This document shows, piece after piece, positions 24,370 to 34,116 of a DNA stretch of 64,000 nucleotides (positions within the stretch are counted from its first letter, which is position 1; each line of letters opens with the position of its first letter). Position numbers and translations under genes: made by a program. Source of the DNA: Leptospira sp. (GTDB lineage: Bacteria; Spirochaetota; Leptospiria; Leptospirales; Leptospiraceae); the NCBI GenBank assembly GCA_016742255.1, contig JACVCB010000019.1, forward strand, positions 1-64,000. The letters are read 5' to 3'. The notes under the pieces were generated by a model. The model was not told the DNA's origin. It did no database searches and was given only the letters and a program-made list of their open reading frames with translations.

Positions 24370-26385
24370 TTATGAGATGCTAATCCCTTCTTTTTTCAAT
24401 AAACTCAAAAACTCAGATTCCGAAACCAATTTCACGCCTAGTTCCTTTGCTTTGTCTAGTTTGGATCCAGCACCTGGCCCATAGAGTAGGTGAGTGGTTT
24501 TGGAGGAAACCCCTGTTACTTTTTTACCACCATGTTTTGTGATGAGATCCATGGCTAGGTCACGAGGTTGGAAATTTTCGAAACTTCCAGTGACACACCA
24601 ACTTTGCCCAACAAATGGTTGTAATTCGCTTTTTTCGGTTTGGTCTGCTTCAAATTTAAGACCAAGTTTGATGAGGGTGTTTACCAGTTTTAAAGTTTCT
24701 TTGTCTTTGAGGTGGGTGAGTAATGCATCTATGGTTCGTGGTCCTATGCCATGGATCGCCTTAAGTTCTTCGGCTGCTGATTTTGATTTAGCTAAAGTGA
24801 GCAGTTTATCCCAGGAATCATAACCATTTTCTATGAGGATTTCAGTCACCTTAGGACCAACTTCATTTAGACCAATGGAAGGAAGTGTGAATCGAAAGTC
24901 TTTTTCTTTTGATTTTTCAATAGCATCAAATATGATTTTTACAGATTTATCTCCGAAACCATCTAACTCTAGTATGGTAGGTTTGTATTTTTCTAAAGTA
25001 TATAAGTCAGGAATGTCTTTTACCCAACCCTTTTCAAAAAAAATCTGAATTTGCCTTTCGCCAAGTCCTTCGATGTTCATTTGTTTTTTGCTACAGAAAA
25101 AGATGAGTTGGTTTAGTTTCCTTTCTGGGCAATGACGATTTGTACAAAACAAATCAACGGAATCATCGACTTTCGTTAATTTTGTGTTACATGACGGGCA
25201 TTGATTAGGTAAAACAAAAACAGTTTTTGGTGGGAATGTTACTTTTTCCACTGCGGGAATGATCTCACCACGTTTGGAGATGAGTACCTTGGCACCGATT
25301 CCAGCGCCAAGTTGATCGATATAGTCTTGGTTGTGTAAGGTGGCATAAGTAACTGTTGTTCCTGCGAGGGAAATCGGAGTCACTCTTGCTCGTGGTGTGA
25401 CTTTACCAGTGCGACCAATTGCAAAATCGATTTCTTCTATCGTTGTTTCTTTTAGTAGTGCATCAAACTTAAAAGCTCTCGCCCAACGAGGGGAATGGCT
25501 TGTTTCTCCGAGGTTTTCCCGTAAGTTTAAGGAATCAAGTTTGATGACAAGTCCATCCACAGGGAATGGCATTTTATCTTTTTTCTTTCGGAACGATTCA
25601 ATTTCTTTGATTAATTTAGTTCCAGAAAGTATAGTTGTGTCAGGAGCCAAAGGGAATTTTTCTTTTTTTAACACATTTAAAATATCTTTATGAGAATTGA
25701 TTCCTTTTCTTGAACTAGAAAAATAAACATCATATACAAAGATTCGTAACGGTCGTTTTGCGACCTCAAGTGGATCTTTTTGTTTGATAGAACCTGCAGC
25801 TAAATTTCTAGGATTGGCAAATTTTCCACCATACTCTTCATTAAACTCTTCAAAATCAGCGAAGGTCATAAAAATTTCGCCACGAACTGTGAGGTTCATT
25901 GGTTCAGATAAGTTTTGTGGAATGGAAGAAATGGTTTTAACATTTTCTGTGACGATATCACCAATTCCACCAGTACCTCTTGTCACACAATTGGTAAGTT
26001 TTCCATTTTCATAGTATAACAATATGGAGGCGCCATCAATTTTCCATTCTAAGGAATAAGTTTCTTCCACACCGGTTTTTTCTAACCATTCGGAAAGTTC
26101 AGATTCATTATAGGTGTTTTCTAAAGATAATACAGGAACTTTGTGTTTGAATTTACTAAATTGAGGGCTTAGGTCTGAACCTACTTGTGTTGTAGGTGAT
26201 GAGGAATCTGCTAATTGGGGATTTTCTTTTTCTAGTTTTTGGAGTTCTTTAACAAGAAGATCAAATTCTTTGTCCGAAATGATCGGAGCATTGTTTTTAT
26301 AATATAAATCATTGTGACGATTGATTTCTTTACGAAGTTCCAAAATTCTTTTTTTTGGATCTTCGGCTTTTGTTTTTTTAGGCAA
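24370..26385 (-). CDS. ligA: NAD-dependent DNA ligase
   Basis: The 671-residue enzyme seals nicks in replication and repair using NAD. The adenylation lysine is in EWKIDGAS (K115). The order is domain Ia and adenylation (1-320), OB fold, a zinc finger (CPSC then CTNRHCP near 405-430), helix-hairpin-helix repeats (VGPKVTEILIENGY; IHGIGPRTIDALL) and a C-terminal BRCT domain (VGQSWCVTGSFENF to the end). All domains are present and length is normal. The start is TTG at 26385, supported by GGGAG 9 bases upstream, and it directly follows the stop of the M23 peptidase gene, suggesting co-transcription. Confidence 0.96.
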   Translation of the reverse strand: MPKKTKAEDPKKRILELRKEINRHNDLYYKNNAPIISDKEFDLLVKELQKLEKENPQLADSSSPTTQVGSDLSPQFSKFKHKVPVLSLENTYNESELSEWLEKTGVEETYSLEWKIDGASILLYYENGKLTNCVTRGTGGIGDIVTENVKTISSIPQNLSEPMNLTVRGEIFMTFADFEEFNEEYGGKFANPRNLAAGSIKQKDPLEVAKRPLRIFVYDVYFSSSRKGINSHKDILNVLKKEKFPLAPDTTILSGTKLIKEIESFRKKKDKMPFPVDGLVIKLDSLNLRENLGETSHSPRWARAFKFDALLKETTIEEIDFAIGRTGKVTPRARVTPISLAGTTVTYATLHNQDYIDQLGAGIGAKVLISKRGEIIPAVEKVTFPPKTVFVLPNQCPSCNTKLTKVDDSVDLFCTNRHCPERKLNQLIFFCSKKQMNIEGLGERQIQIFFEKGWVKDIPDLYTLEKYKPTILELDGFGDKSVKIIFDAIEKSKEKDFRFTLPSIGLNEVGPKVTEILIENGYDSWDKLLTLAKSKSAAEELKAIHGIGPRTIDALLTHLKDKETLKLVNTLIKLGLKFEADQTEKSELQPFVGQSWCVTGSFENFQPRDLAMDLITKHGGKKVTGVSSKTTHLLYGPGAGSKLDKAKELGVKLVSESEFLSLLKKEGISIS

Positions 26386-27399
26386 TCAGTATACTCCCGC
26401 TTGCATGTATTGTTCTGGATCCGTTTTTCCTTCCTCGGAAATAAAAATTTCATAATGAAGGTGAGGGCCAGTTACATTTCCTGTTGCTCCAACTTCTGCA
26501 ATTTGTTCTCCAGCTTTTACTTCTTGTCCTGAACGAACATAAATTCTAGAACAATGACCGTATAACGTACTAAAGCCGAAATCATGTTGGATGATGATAT
26601 GATGTCCGTAACCCACGTTGGAGTATGTGACCCTAACAACTCTCCCTGGTGCAGACGCATAGATAGGTGTTCCAACAGCATTTGCCATGTCTAAACCATC
26701 GTGGTATTCCCAATAACCAGTAGTAGGTGATTTACGCATTCCAAATGGAGATGTTAAATTATAGGAATACATTGGATTAAACAATGGAGAGCGAGATAAG
26801 ATATCTGACCTTTGGTATAAAAATTGAAAATTTGCTTCTGCCAATCGTTGGTAATTATCCATTCGATGTTTTAATTGTCTTAATTCGTAAATTTCACTTA
26901 GATACTTACGACCTACATCCAATTGTTTGTCTTCTTTTTCTTCTTTTTGTAAGGATTCAATGGCTGATGATTCAATCCAATCTTCTGCTGGGATTTTTAA
27001 GAGTTCATCATCATTCCCATCTATTAGAGTAAAGAGCTCCAACATGTTTTCGTTGAGTTTGGAATACTCTTCCTTCATTTCTTCTAATTGATTGGCATGA
27101 GTGATATAAGTATCAAAATACGTTCCATAAATTTTGGAAAGTTGGTTGATTTGAGTTTGTGTATTATTGGAACCAACAATTCCATAAATTGCTAAACTCA
27201 ATAGACCTAAAGTGAGGCCTAAAAAAAATAGGATGGTAAAGTGTGAAATCTGGAAGTGGAAGGAACTATCGTAACCATGGGGGATGACAAGAATGGTCAT
27301 CCGTTGGTGACCTTTTTCTTTCACCTTATCAATCTGTTTCTTGATTTTCGGATTGTCTTGTGAAAAAACAGACGTAATCTCTTTAATTTTTTTCTTCAT
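26386..27399 (-). CDS. M23-family peptidoglycan endopeptidase, membrane-anchored
   Basis: The 337-residue protein has one transmembrane helix (about 55-77), then a coiled coil (about 85-175). A C-terminal LytM/M23 domain follows, with the zinc ligands visible in YHDGLDMAN (HxxxD) and PHLHYEIF (HxH) and the fold marker VGATGNVTG. All metal ligands are present, so it may be an active endopeptidase. The start ATG at 27399 shares a CATG with the divergent SanA-like gene. A second candidate is ATG 27300, with AAGG upstream, which gives 304 residues and leaves a normal intergenic gap. It is followed immediately by ligA. Confidence 0.88.
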   Translation of the reverse strand: MKKKIKEITSVFSQDNPKIKKQIDKVKEKGHQRMTILVIPHGYDSSFHFQISHFTILFFLGLTLGLLSLAIYGIVGSNNTQTQINQLSKIYGTYFDTYITHANQLEEMKEEYSKLNENMLELFTLIDGNDDELLKIPAEDWIESSAIESLQKEEKEDKQLDVGRKYLSEIYELRQLKHRMDNYQRLAEANFQFLYQRSDILSRSPLFNPMYSYNLTSPFGMRKSPTTGYWEYHDGLDMANAVGTPIYASAPGRVVRVTYSNVGYGHHIIIQHDFGFSTLYGHCSRIYVRSGQEVKAGEQIAEVGATGNVTGPHLHYEIFISEEGKTDPEQYMQAGVY

Positions 27400-28135
27400 G
27401 ACGAACCGCGATTCCTACATAAATAAGACGCTCCGATTCCTTTCACGGGTCAAGTGGAAATCCCTGTTTCTGGGATTGTTGGTTATTTTTGGAATTCTTA
27501 GTTTTGTCACATTGGCATCCAATTTGGGATTTTGGATTCTGTATGAAAACTCAGTTCACACCAATCATCCTTCGGAAATCCCTGAGGCAGATGTTGCGAT
27601 TGTTCCTGGCGCTGCCGTGTATGGAAAAACTCCATCCCCGATCCTCATGGACCGTTTGGCTTGCGGATTGGAACTCTACAAAGCGGGTAAGGTCAAAAAA
27701 ATCTTACTCTCTGGTGATAATGGAAAATCAGATTATAACGAACTTCGACCAATGCTCGAGTACATGTTGTCCCACCAAGTGAAACCCGATGATATATTTG
27801 TGGACCATGCTGGTTTTCGGACTTTGGATACACTCATCCGAGCAAAAGAAGTATTTTTGGTAACCAAAGCAATTTTTGTAAGCCAATCCTTTTTTTTACC
27901 AAGAGCAATGTATCTTGGAAAAGAGTTAGAACTAGAGTTATACGGTTACGAATGCAATTTACGAACCTATAAAAAAGAAACGTATTATCTCTTTCGAGAA
28001 TTTTCAGCAAGGATGCTTGCTTGGTGGGACATCCAATGGGACACACCTCCCAAGTATTTAGGAAAACCCTATCCCATTGAAGGGAGTGGGATGAGCACTT
28101 GGAAAGGATCAATACCGGTATCAATTCCGAAATGA
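27398..28135 (+). CDS. SanA/YdcF-like (DUF218) membrane protein
   Basis: The 245-residue protein has a transmembrane helix (about 21-43) and a periplasmic DUF218 domain. The domain shows EADVAIVPGAAVYGKTPSPILMDRL, KILLSGDNGKSDYNE and the central FVDHAGFRTLDTLIRAKEVF, which are the conserved features of SanA, ElyC and YdcF. The family is linked to envelope barrier function and peptidoglycan synthesis, although the reaction is not known. ATG 27398 is the best in-frame start, although it lacks a ribosome site. It overlaps the next membrane protein gene by 4 bases (ATGA). Confidence 0.85.
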   Translation: MTNRDSYINKTLRFLSRVKWKSLFLGLLVIFGILSFVTLASNLGFWILYENSVHTNHPSEIPEADVAIVPGAAVYGKTPSPILMDRLACGLELYKAGKVKKILLSGDNGKSDYNELRPMLEYMLSHQVKPDDIFVDHAGFRTLDTLIRAKEVFLVTKAIFVSQSFFLPRAMYLGKELELELYGYECNLRTYKKETYYLFREFSARMLAWWDIQWDTPPKYLGKPYPIEGSGMSTWKGSIPVSIPK

Positions 28136-29178
28136 AGTTCCACTTAAAAATATCATACCAACTGACCAAAACAATTTTGGTTAGTATTGTTTCTTTTATC
28201 ATCTTACTGAAGTTACCACCACTATTGTTTGCTGCAAAAAGTGAAGCCAAAGTTTTTAATTTTGGTATGTACCATTTGATTCAGAATCCTTGGACTGAAA
28301 ATACACAATGGGATCAATTTTTGACACCTTGGATTTTATGGGTTTCTGGTCTCATTTCAAAACCAGAGGATCTCGTTTTCATTTTAAATTGTATTACAAT
28401 CCTATCTGGGGTCATTCTTGTTGGATTGATTTCCTATCAACTTGATTGGTTATTAGGTTTAACAGTTTGTTTCCTTCTCTCATCTTCCCCACTATATTTA
28501 ATCTTTCAAACTTGGATTGGTTTTTCTGATCCATTTACATTTTTATTGATAACTTTGTATTTGATTCTTTTGTATTCAGAATTTTTACCAAAGTTAAAAA
28601 CCTTTGGTTTATCTTTGGTTTTATTTTTAGGAATGACCAATCATCTTTTTCAGATGTTGTCACTCGTGTTACTTGTGAATGTATTGTATCTGGTATATCA
28701 TCAAGATAAAATCAAAATGTTGTTCGGTGCATTTTTGTTAGCATCTGTTTTATATACGTTGTTTTTAGTTTCTATTTTTACGTATACATCCATTGGTTGG
28801 AACCAAACACGTGTTTCTGTATTTTCACAAATGTGGGGCAATGAATTTATCCGCATGAACCAATCGGAATTGTTTCTTGGAACTGTTGGTTTATTCCATG
28901 GACTATGGCCCTTAGTGGTTTACATCATGTACCGAATGCCAATCTCTCTATTAGGATTTGTTTTTTGTTATCTCCTTTCCATGATGACTTATGATACAGG
29001 GCGTGTTTTTGCAATCCTATCTACACCCATTCTACTATTGTTATCCATTCAAAATTGGCAATCCGCATCCATCATGGAAAAAAGAATTTGGATTTTGTTC
29101 TCCATTGCTTCACCCATCATCTGCAAATTGTATCCACTATTTTATAAATGGGATGGAAAGATTATCTATTTACAATGA
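28132..29178 (+). CDS. Hypothetical polytopic membrane protein
   Basis: This 348-residue protein is almost entirely hydrophobic, with about 10 predicted helices, starting near LTKTILVSIVSFIILL and ending near WILFSIASPIICKL. Between the first and second helices is a loop with NFGMYHLIQNPWTENTQWDQF, reminiscent of the first periplasmic loop of GT-C type glycosyltransferases, but the usual Asp/Glu motif is not clear. I do not assign a function. The start ATG overlaps the stop of the SanA-like gene (ATGA), pointing to coupled translation and perhaps a shared envelope role. Confidence 0.7.
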   Translation: MKFHLKISYQLTKTILVSIVSFIILLKLPPLLFAAKSEAKVFNFGMYHLIQNPWTENTQWDQFLTPWILWVSGLISKPEDLVFILNCITILSGVILVGLISYQLDWLLGLTVCFLLSSSPLYLIFQTWIGFSDPFTFLLITLYLILLYSEFLPKLKTFGLSLVLFLGMTNHLFQMLSLVLLVNVLYLVYHQDKIKMLFGAFLLASVLYTLFLVSIFTYTSIGWNQTRVSVFSQMWGNEFIRMNQSELFLGTVGLFHGLWPLVVYIMYRMPISLLGFVFCYLLSMMTYDTGRVFAILSTPILLLLSIQNWQSASIMEKRIWILFSIASPIICKLYPLFYKWDGKIIYLQ

Positions 29179-29204
29179 AGAGTTTCTTTTAGAAAATTCA
29201 AATC

Positions 29205-29933
29205 ATGAGAGTATACTTTGTTCTATTGGTTTGTATATTTTATACATCCACAGTATTTGCGCAGTCCATACCATACTTACAAAACGACCAAAAACCAATT
29301 GTCACAAAAGAGTCACTGAAACGAAGAAGGAATCTTTTAGAATGGCACCAAATTGCAGGTCTAACAACCTTAGCCCTTTGGTTAGCTACCAATTTGGAAG
29401 GTGATAAAGCGTCTGAATCTCTGCATCGAAAATCAGACCAGTTTGCACAGGGCCTTCTCCTCGCAAACCCACAGTATGCTGCAAATGATCCAATGTATTT
29501 GGTGGCACTGAGTCCACTCAATCGGCATAGTATCGCAGCTGATTATTTTTTACTGAAAGACCCAACCAATAATGCCGGATTGTATTTTGCCTTAAAAGCA
29601 AATGAAGAATGGGAAGCAAAACGTTCTGGCGATCTTCATAAAAACTTAGCGATGGCAACGTTTAGTATGTATGCCATTACGGCAGGTTTGGCATTTTTTT
29701 CTCCTTCAAAAATTGACACGGATGTTGAAAACGAAACCGATGGGCCAAGAATTTATAGTCCAATCTTTGCGCACAAAGCAATGATTCCGATTCATTTAGC
29801 TTCCATGTTATTGTTACCTGGACTAGGTGCAAGGATCGAAAAAGAAGGCCCGAGAGCAGCACACCAAATGGAACAAGTTGGTTGGGCGGGATTTGGTGCC
29901 ATGTCGATCGCATTGCTTGTGATTACGTTTTAA
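29205..29933 (+). CDS. Putative cytochrome b561-like membrane protein
   Basis: The 242-residue protein has a signal peptide or first helix (VYFVLLVCIFYTSTVFAQ) and about four more hydrophobic segments. Histidines lie at helix ends: EWHQIAGL, GDLHKNLAMATF and FAHKAMIPIHLASML, a spacing that could hold two b hemes. The YceI gene 10 bases downstream supports this, since YceI proteins are often encoded with b561-type cytochromes in quinone-related redox units. Heme binding is inferred, not seen directly, and there is no strong family signature. Confidence 0.5.
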   Translation: MRVYFVLLVCIFYTSTVFAQSIPYLQNDQKPIVTKESLKRRRNLLEWHQIAGLTTLALWLATNLEGDKASESLHRKSDQFAQGLLLANPQYAANDPMYLVALSPLNRHSIAADYFLLKDPTNNAGLYFALKANEEWEAKRSGDLHKNLAMATFSMYAITAGLAFFSPSKIDTDVENETDGPRIYSPIFAHKAMIPIHLASMLLLPGLGARIEKEGPRAAHQMEQVGWAGFGAMSIALLVITF

Positions 29934-29943
29934 AGGAAAGGAA

Positions 29944-30501
29944 ATGGTTTTTCGAATGAAAAAGTTTATCTTAACACTTATCATTTTATTGTCTGGAATC
30001 CAATTACATGCAATTGAAGTTTCAAAAAAGAAGATTGAGTTTTTAGTCGAACATACAACTAAAAATGTAACAGGTGTTTGTACGGAGATCCAATTAGGCA
30101 ACCTTAACTTACAAAGTTCAAATGGAAAATACAATCTAAAGAGTCCGTTTGAAATCAAAATTCCAATTTTAAAAATTTCATCTGGTGATTCCAATCGTGA
30201 TTCCCATATGCAAGAAATATTGGGTTATCCCGATACACCTCTCATCCAAGTCAAAATAGAATCGATTTTACCTTCGAAAACAAACGATCAAATCTATAAC
30301 ATCAAAGGTAAATTGATGATCCATGGAAATACGAGGGATTTTTCATCCGACGCGAATGTAAAAGTTTTGGAAGCAGGTGAGTTACAAGTGGATGGTGTAG
30401 TCGTCGTAAAATTTTCTGAATTTGATTTGGAAAATCCATCGTTACTCTTTATGAAAGCAAAAGATGAAATCCAAGTGAAGTATCATTTCCAACTTAAATA
30501 A
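29944..30501 (+). CDS. YceI family periplasmic protein (second copy)
   Basis: The 185-residue protein has a signal peptide (KKFILTLIILLSGIQLHA) and a YceI-type lipocalin barrel. Visible features are FLVEHTTKNVTGVCTEI at the start, SSGDSNRDSHMQEILGY (the usual dRD.hm...f motif) in the centre and IKGKLMIHGNTRDF. It should bind a lipid or quinone-like ligand in the periplasm. The start is ATG 29944 after AAAGGAAAGGA; ATG 29956 is also possible. It forms a pair with the b561-like gene upstream, unlike the first YceI gene at 21198, which stands alone. Confidence 0.8.
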   Translation: MVFRMKKFILTLIILLSGIQLHAIEVSKKKIEFLVEHTTKNVTGVCTEIQLGNLNLQSSNGKYNLKSPFEIKIPILKISSGDSNRDSHMQEILGYPDTPLIQVKIESILPSKTNDQIYNIKGKLMIHGNTRDFSSDANVKVLEAGELQVDGVVVVKFSEFDLENPSLLFMKAKDEIQVKYHFQLK

Positions 30502-30530
30502 AATTCTTTTAAATCTTCAAATGGAACCAA

Positions 30531-31406
30531 CTAGGTACCAATTAACTCTACCAAACGATTGTATTTTAATATAATTCGTTTGGTCATCTCTTCCCCCTTT
30601 TTGTTGATATCTGGATGGTATTTTTTTAATAATTCTTTGAATTTCTTTTTTACATCAACAATTGTCGCGCCAGGTTCTAAATCAAAAAAAGTGAGAAGAT
30701 CTTTCACTTCTGAAGATACAGATTGAACGACTTTTTTCTTCTTTTTCTTTTTGGTTTCTCTAAATCTACCATATAATTCATAATAGGTGCGATCTCTAAA
30801 TTCTCGAGTGATGTCACGAAAGTTTAAAATTTTTGTAGGGATCAGGCTTTTTAAGTATTCATACAAAAATTCTTCTGCACCAAATTCCGGATGGATTTCA
30901 TATTTTTCTAAAAACTGATGGATGGACCTACGAACAAAAAAATCAATTTCAAACTTATCCATCAAATAAGAATCCACTGCATCATCAAAATCGATAGTTG
31001 CTGCAGTCAGTAAAAGCAAAAGTTCTTGGTCCAATCTGTGGTTTGCGATTGTTTTTTGGATGAGAGATTTATAAGATTCACGAAGTTCATATAACGGTCG
31101 TTCGCTAAAAAAAATACCACCTTTTAAAAACTCTTCCGCAACTTCATCTAATTCTAAATTCCAAGCTAAAAAATCTACCAAGAGGTCACCGTCAACTTCA
31201 TGGAATCCACCAGAAAGTGTCATTTGTGGTTTGCTCGCTTTAAACTGGTAAACTTTGCGTAGGCATTCTTCCTTTCGTATTTCTAAGAGTTCGGAGAGTC
31301 GGTCATAAGACAAAAACCACTGCATGGCTTCGGAAACGTTTTGCAGTTCAAAAATGACATCATGCAAAATCTGTTTGGACTTTTTTGTTTCCGTTTTTTG
31401 GACCAT
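30531..31406 (-). CDS. Protein with a C-terminal J-domain
   Basis: The 291-residue protein has a long N-terminal region (1-210) without a known family. A lysine run follows (KKKKKK near 217-223), and a C-terminal J-domain covers about residues 230-288. The J-domain reads LTFFDLEPGATIVDVKKKF then KELLKKYHPDINKKG with the HPD motif intact, so it could stimulate an Hsp70. The C-terminal position of the J-domain is the reverse of DnaJ. The N-terminal part has the look of a helical repeat or TPR-like region. It converges with the YceI gene and is divergent from the acyl-CoA dehydrogenase gene. Confidence 0.8.
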   Translation of the reverse strand: MVQKTETKKSKQILHDVIFELQNVSEAMQWFLSYDRLSELLEIRKEECLRKVYQFKASKPQMTLSGGFHEVDGDLLVDFLAWNLELDEVAEEFLKGGIFFSERPLYELRESYKSLIQKTIANHRLDQELLLLLTAATIDFDDAVDSYLMDKFEIDFFVRRSIHQFLEKYEIHPEFGAEEFLYEYLKSLIPTKILNFRDITREFRDRTYYELYGRFRETKKKKKKKVVQSVSSEVKDLLTFFDLEPGATIVDVKKKFKELLKKYHPDINKKGEEMTKRIILKYNRLVELIGT

Positions 31407-31485
31407 AAATTTGTCTCTTAAACCAATTCCATATCGGGGTGACTTTTTTGCTAGTGAATCCTATTCCATTTTCTGAACTGGAGAT

Positions 31486-33201
31486 ATGAGTCACCATATT
31501 TCTGAACATCCATCTTTACAACCATTTGATATTTCCGAGTACAAAGGACTACGAGGTAAGAATTTTTACGATATGGATCCAGCCTTACAACGGATGGTAG
31601 AAAGGTATTCAGAAACATACAATCCATCTCACAAACAAGCGATGGTCGATCACATTCGGAAATACGGAGAGTTGGTTGGTGGCATTTTAGATGAACTCAC
31701 TGAAGAGTGCCATAAGGAAGGTAAGTATGGGGAAGTGATCAAATATGATCGAACAGGCAAACGAATTGATTTTATAAAATACTCTGAAGAACAAAAATTA
31801 GCACGGAAAATATCCTTTGACCATGGTGTTGTCAATTTAGACTTCCACCCAGAATGGAAATACGGCTTCACACATATCCATCGTTATGCGTTGACTTATT
31901 TGATGAATCTAAATGGAGAAGGTGGAGTTGCTTGTCCCTTGGCAATGACGGATGGAATGATCCTTGCTTTAAAAAAGATAGGAACAGAAGAACAAAAGAA
32001 AAAATACTTACCCCTGGTTGCTGGTAAAGGAAGTGAGTCTCATTTTATGGCGGGACAATATGTGACCGAACGAGTGGGTGGGAGTAATGTATCTGCCAAC
32101 CGAACCATTGCCAAAAAACTTCCCAACGGCAAATGGGAGTTAACTGGAGAAAAATGGTTTTGTTCCAATCCAGGTGATTTGTGGGTAACAACTGCGAAAA
32201 TGGAAGGAACCAATACGGTGGGAATGTTTTTAGTTCCAAGGATCAAAGAGAATGGAGAACTGAATGGCCATCATATTCTTCGCAAAAAAGACATCATTGG
32301 TTCTCGAGGAAAAATTACTGTCGAGATCATTTATGATCGTGTGGAAGCAGAAGAATTTGGACGACCTGGCCATGGACTTGTCAATTTAATTCGATATATC
32401 ATCAAAACATCACGCCTTCATGTAGGTCTTGGTTCCTGTGGAAATGCTAGGCGATCCGTAATGGAAGCATCCGAATATGCAAAGTTTAGAACAGCTTACG
32501 GGAAAAAAATCTTAGAATTTCCATCCTTTGTGAAAACTCTTGCTGAGATGCAAATTTTACAAACTGCAAATAGTTTTGTCAATTTTCGTTCAGTTCATCT
32601 TGCAGAAATGGATCATGATGCAGCAGAAATCACAGTTCCACTTCTCAAATACAAATCTTCTTCCCAAGCAAGTTATATTACACAAAAAGCAATTTTAACG
32701 TTAGGTGGAAATGGTATTATAGGAGATTTTTCTCCATTGCCAAGATTACATAATGATTCCATTATCAATGAAACTTGGGAAGGAACACATTTGATCATTA
32801 CAGATCACTGTTTGCATGCGTTACAAAAACCAAAAGTATATGCTGCATTCCAATCACTACTTGATGGATTAATAGCTCATGTGGGAGACATTTCAGAATT
32901 AAAAACTGTTCATTCAATCTTCCAAGAAAAACGAAAAGAATTAACCTATTGTTTAAAAGAAGAGTCAAAAGATTGGAAAGACATGAATCGTGTTTATATC
33001 GCAGATTTAACTTACCAAGTATTTGTTTTGGCAGAATTGATAGAACAAACAGTCCATGACGTTAAGGCAAACCTACCTACAAAATACTTATATTTTGCGA
33101 AAGGATATGCGGAAATGGTTCGTGATGGGATCGAAGCACCAAGACAAAAAGATGGAGTATTTTTTGATCCTAAAGCGCTGGAGACGTTTCTTTCTTTTTA
33201 A
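31486..33201 (+). CDS. Acyl-CoA dehydrogenase family protein (AidB-like length)
   Basis: The 571-residue flavoprotein contains the FAD and substrate regions of acyl-CoA dehydrogenases: [32 protein letters not shown], and the segment [20 protein letters not shown]. The likely catalytic base is in [11 protein letters not shown], with Glu in the position used by the isovaleryl/AidB branch. It is longer than simple acyl-CoA dehydrogenases, having an extra C-terminal helical region (about 460-571), like AidB. It would oxidise an acyl-CoA and pass electrons to ETF; the substrate is not known. A GGAG ribosome site precedes the ATG. It opens a run of four closely spaced plus-strand genes. Confidence 0.88.
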   Translation: MSHHISEHPSLQPFDISEYKGLRGKNFYDMDPALQRMVERYSETYNPSHKQAMVDHIRKYGELVGGILDELTEECHKEGKYGEVIKYDRTGKRIDFIKYSEEQKLARKISFDHGVVNLDFHPEWKYGFTHIHRYALTYLMNLNGEGGVACPLAMTDGMILALKKIGTEEQKKKYLPLVAGKGSESHFMAGQYVTERVGGSNVSANRTIAKKLPNGKWELTGEKWFCSNPGDLWVTTAKMEGTNTVGMFLVPRIKENGELNGHHILRKKDIIGSRGKITVEIIYDRVEAEEFGRPGHGLVNLIRYIIKTSRLHVGLGSCGNARRSVMEASEYAKFRTAYGKKILEFPSFVKTLAEMQILQTANSFVNFRSVHLAEMDHDAAEITVPLLKYKSSSQASYITQKAILTLGGNGIIGDFSPLPRLHNDSIINETWEGTHLIITDHCLHALQKPKVYAAFQSLLDGLIAHVGDISELKTVHSIFQEKRKELTYCLKEESKDWKDMNRVYIADLTYQVFVLAELIEQTVHDVKANLPTKYLYFAKGYAEMVRDGIEAPRQKDGVFFDPKALETFLSF

Positions 33202-33207
33202 AATAGA

Positions 33208-34116
33208 ATGGAAAATTTTTTATTATTGGGAATTTGTTTTGGTCTTGGATTATTCTTTCGCAGACTACCACAGTTTCCCGAAAACACTCCCAAAGTTCTG
33301 AATGGTTTTATTCTCTTTGTATCTTTACCTTCACTCGTTTTCTACCATGTCCATGAATTAAAAATCAACGTATCTGCAATTATGCCAACCTCAATGCCAT
33401 GGTTGGTATTTGGATTTGCATTGGTGTTTTTTTTGATTTTATTCAAACTTAAAATTATGTCATTTCCAACAACTGTCTGTTTGGTTTTAACAGCAGGTCT
33501 TGGGAATACTTCCTTTGTTGGATTTCCATTATTGGAAACCTACCTTGGTAAGGAATCGTTAGGGTATGGAATTCTTGCAGACCAACTTGGTACTTTTATG
33601 GTATTAAGTTTTCCTGGGATCATACTTGCCTCCATTGCAATGGATGGTAAATGGGATATCATAACCTTGGTCAAACGAGTCCTTGGATTTGCTCCTATAT
33701 ATGCTTTGGTTTTTGCCATAGTAACTAGGCAAATAGAATATCCAGATTCTTTAAAAATCGTATTACTTCGTCTAGGTGATACCTTAACGCCTCTTGCTTT
33801 GGTCTCAGTTGGATTTATGTTAGATCTGAGAACAATCGCGGGTCATGGGAAGTATTTACTGTTAGGATTAGGATTTAAATTAGTATTAGCTCCTATTCTA
33901 GTTTATTACGTTTATAGACCAATCCAAAACGATCAATTGTTATTCCAAACTATACTATTGGAATCAGCCATGGCACCTATGGTCACTTCAACTGTTATAA
34001 CCATTGAAAAAAACATATCACCACATTTAGCAAGTCTTATGTTAGGAATTGGAATTCCACTGTCTTTTTTAACGACCTATTGTTTGAATTTTTTAATTAA
34101 AGGAAACTTCATTTGA
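33208..34116 (+). CDS. AEC family (auxin efflux carrier-like) transporter
   Basis: The 302-residue protein has about 10 helices with the inverted repeat of the AEC/BASS-related fold. Conserved features are LNGFILFVSLPSLVFYHVHEL in the first half, LTAGLGNTSFVGFPLLE, and DTLTPLALVSVGFMLDLR in the second half. Bacterial AEC proteins move small organic acids such as malate; the substrate is unknown. It begins 6 bases after the acyl-CoA dehydrogenase stop and overlaps the start of the next gene (TTGA). Confidence 0.87.
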   Translation: MENFLLLGICFGLGLFFRRLPQFPENTPKVLNGFILFVSLPSLVFYHVHELKINVSAIMPTSMPWLVFGFALVFFLILFKLKIMSFPTTVCLVLTAGLGNTSFVGFPLLETYLGKESLGYGILADQLGTFMVLSFPGIILASIAMDGKWDIITLVKRVLGFAPIYALVFAIVTRQIEYPDSLKIVLLRLGDTLTPLALVSVGFMLDLRTIAGHGKYLLLGLGFKLVLAPILVYYVYRPIQNDQLLFQTILLESAMAPMVTSTVITIEKNISPHLASLMLGIGIPLSFLTTYCLNFLIKGNFI

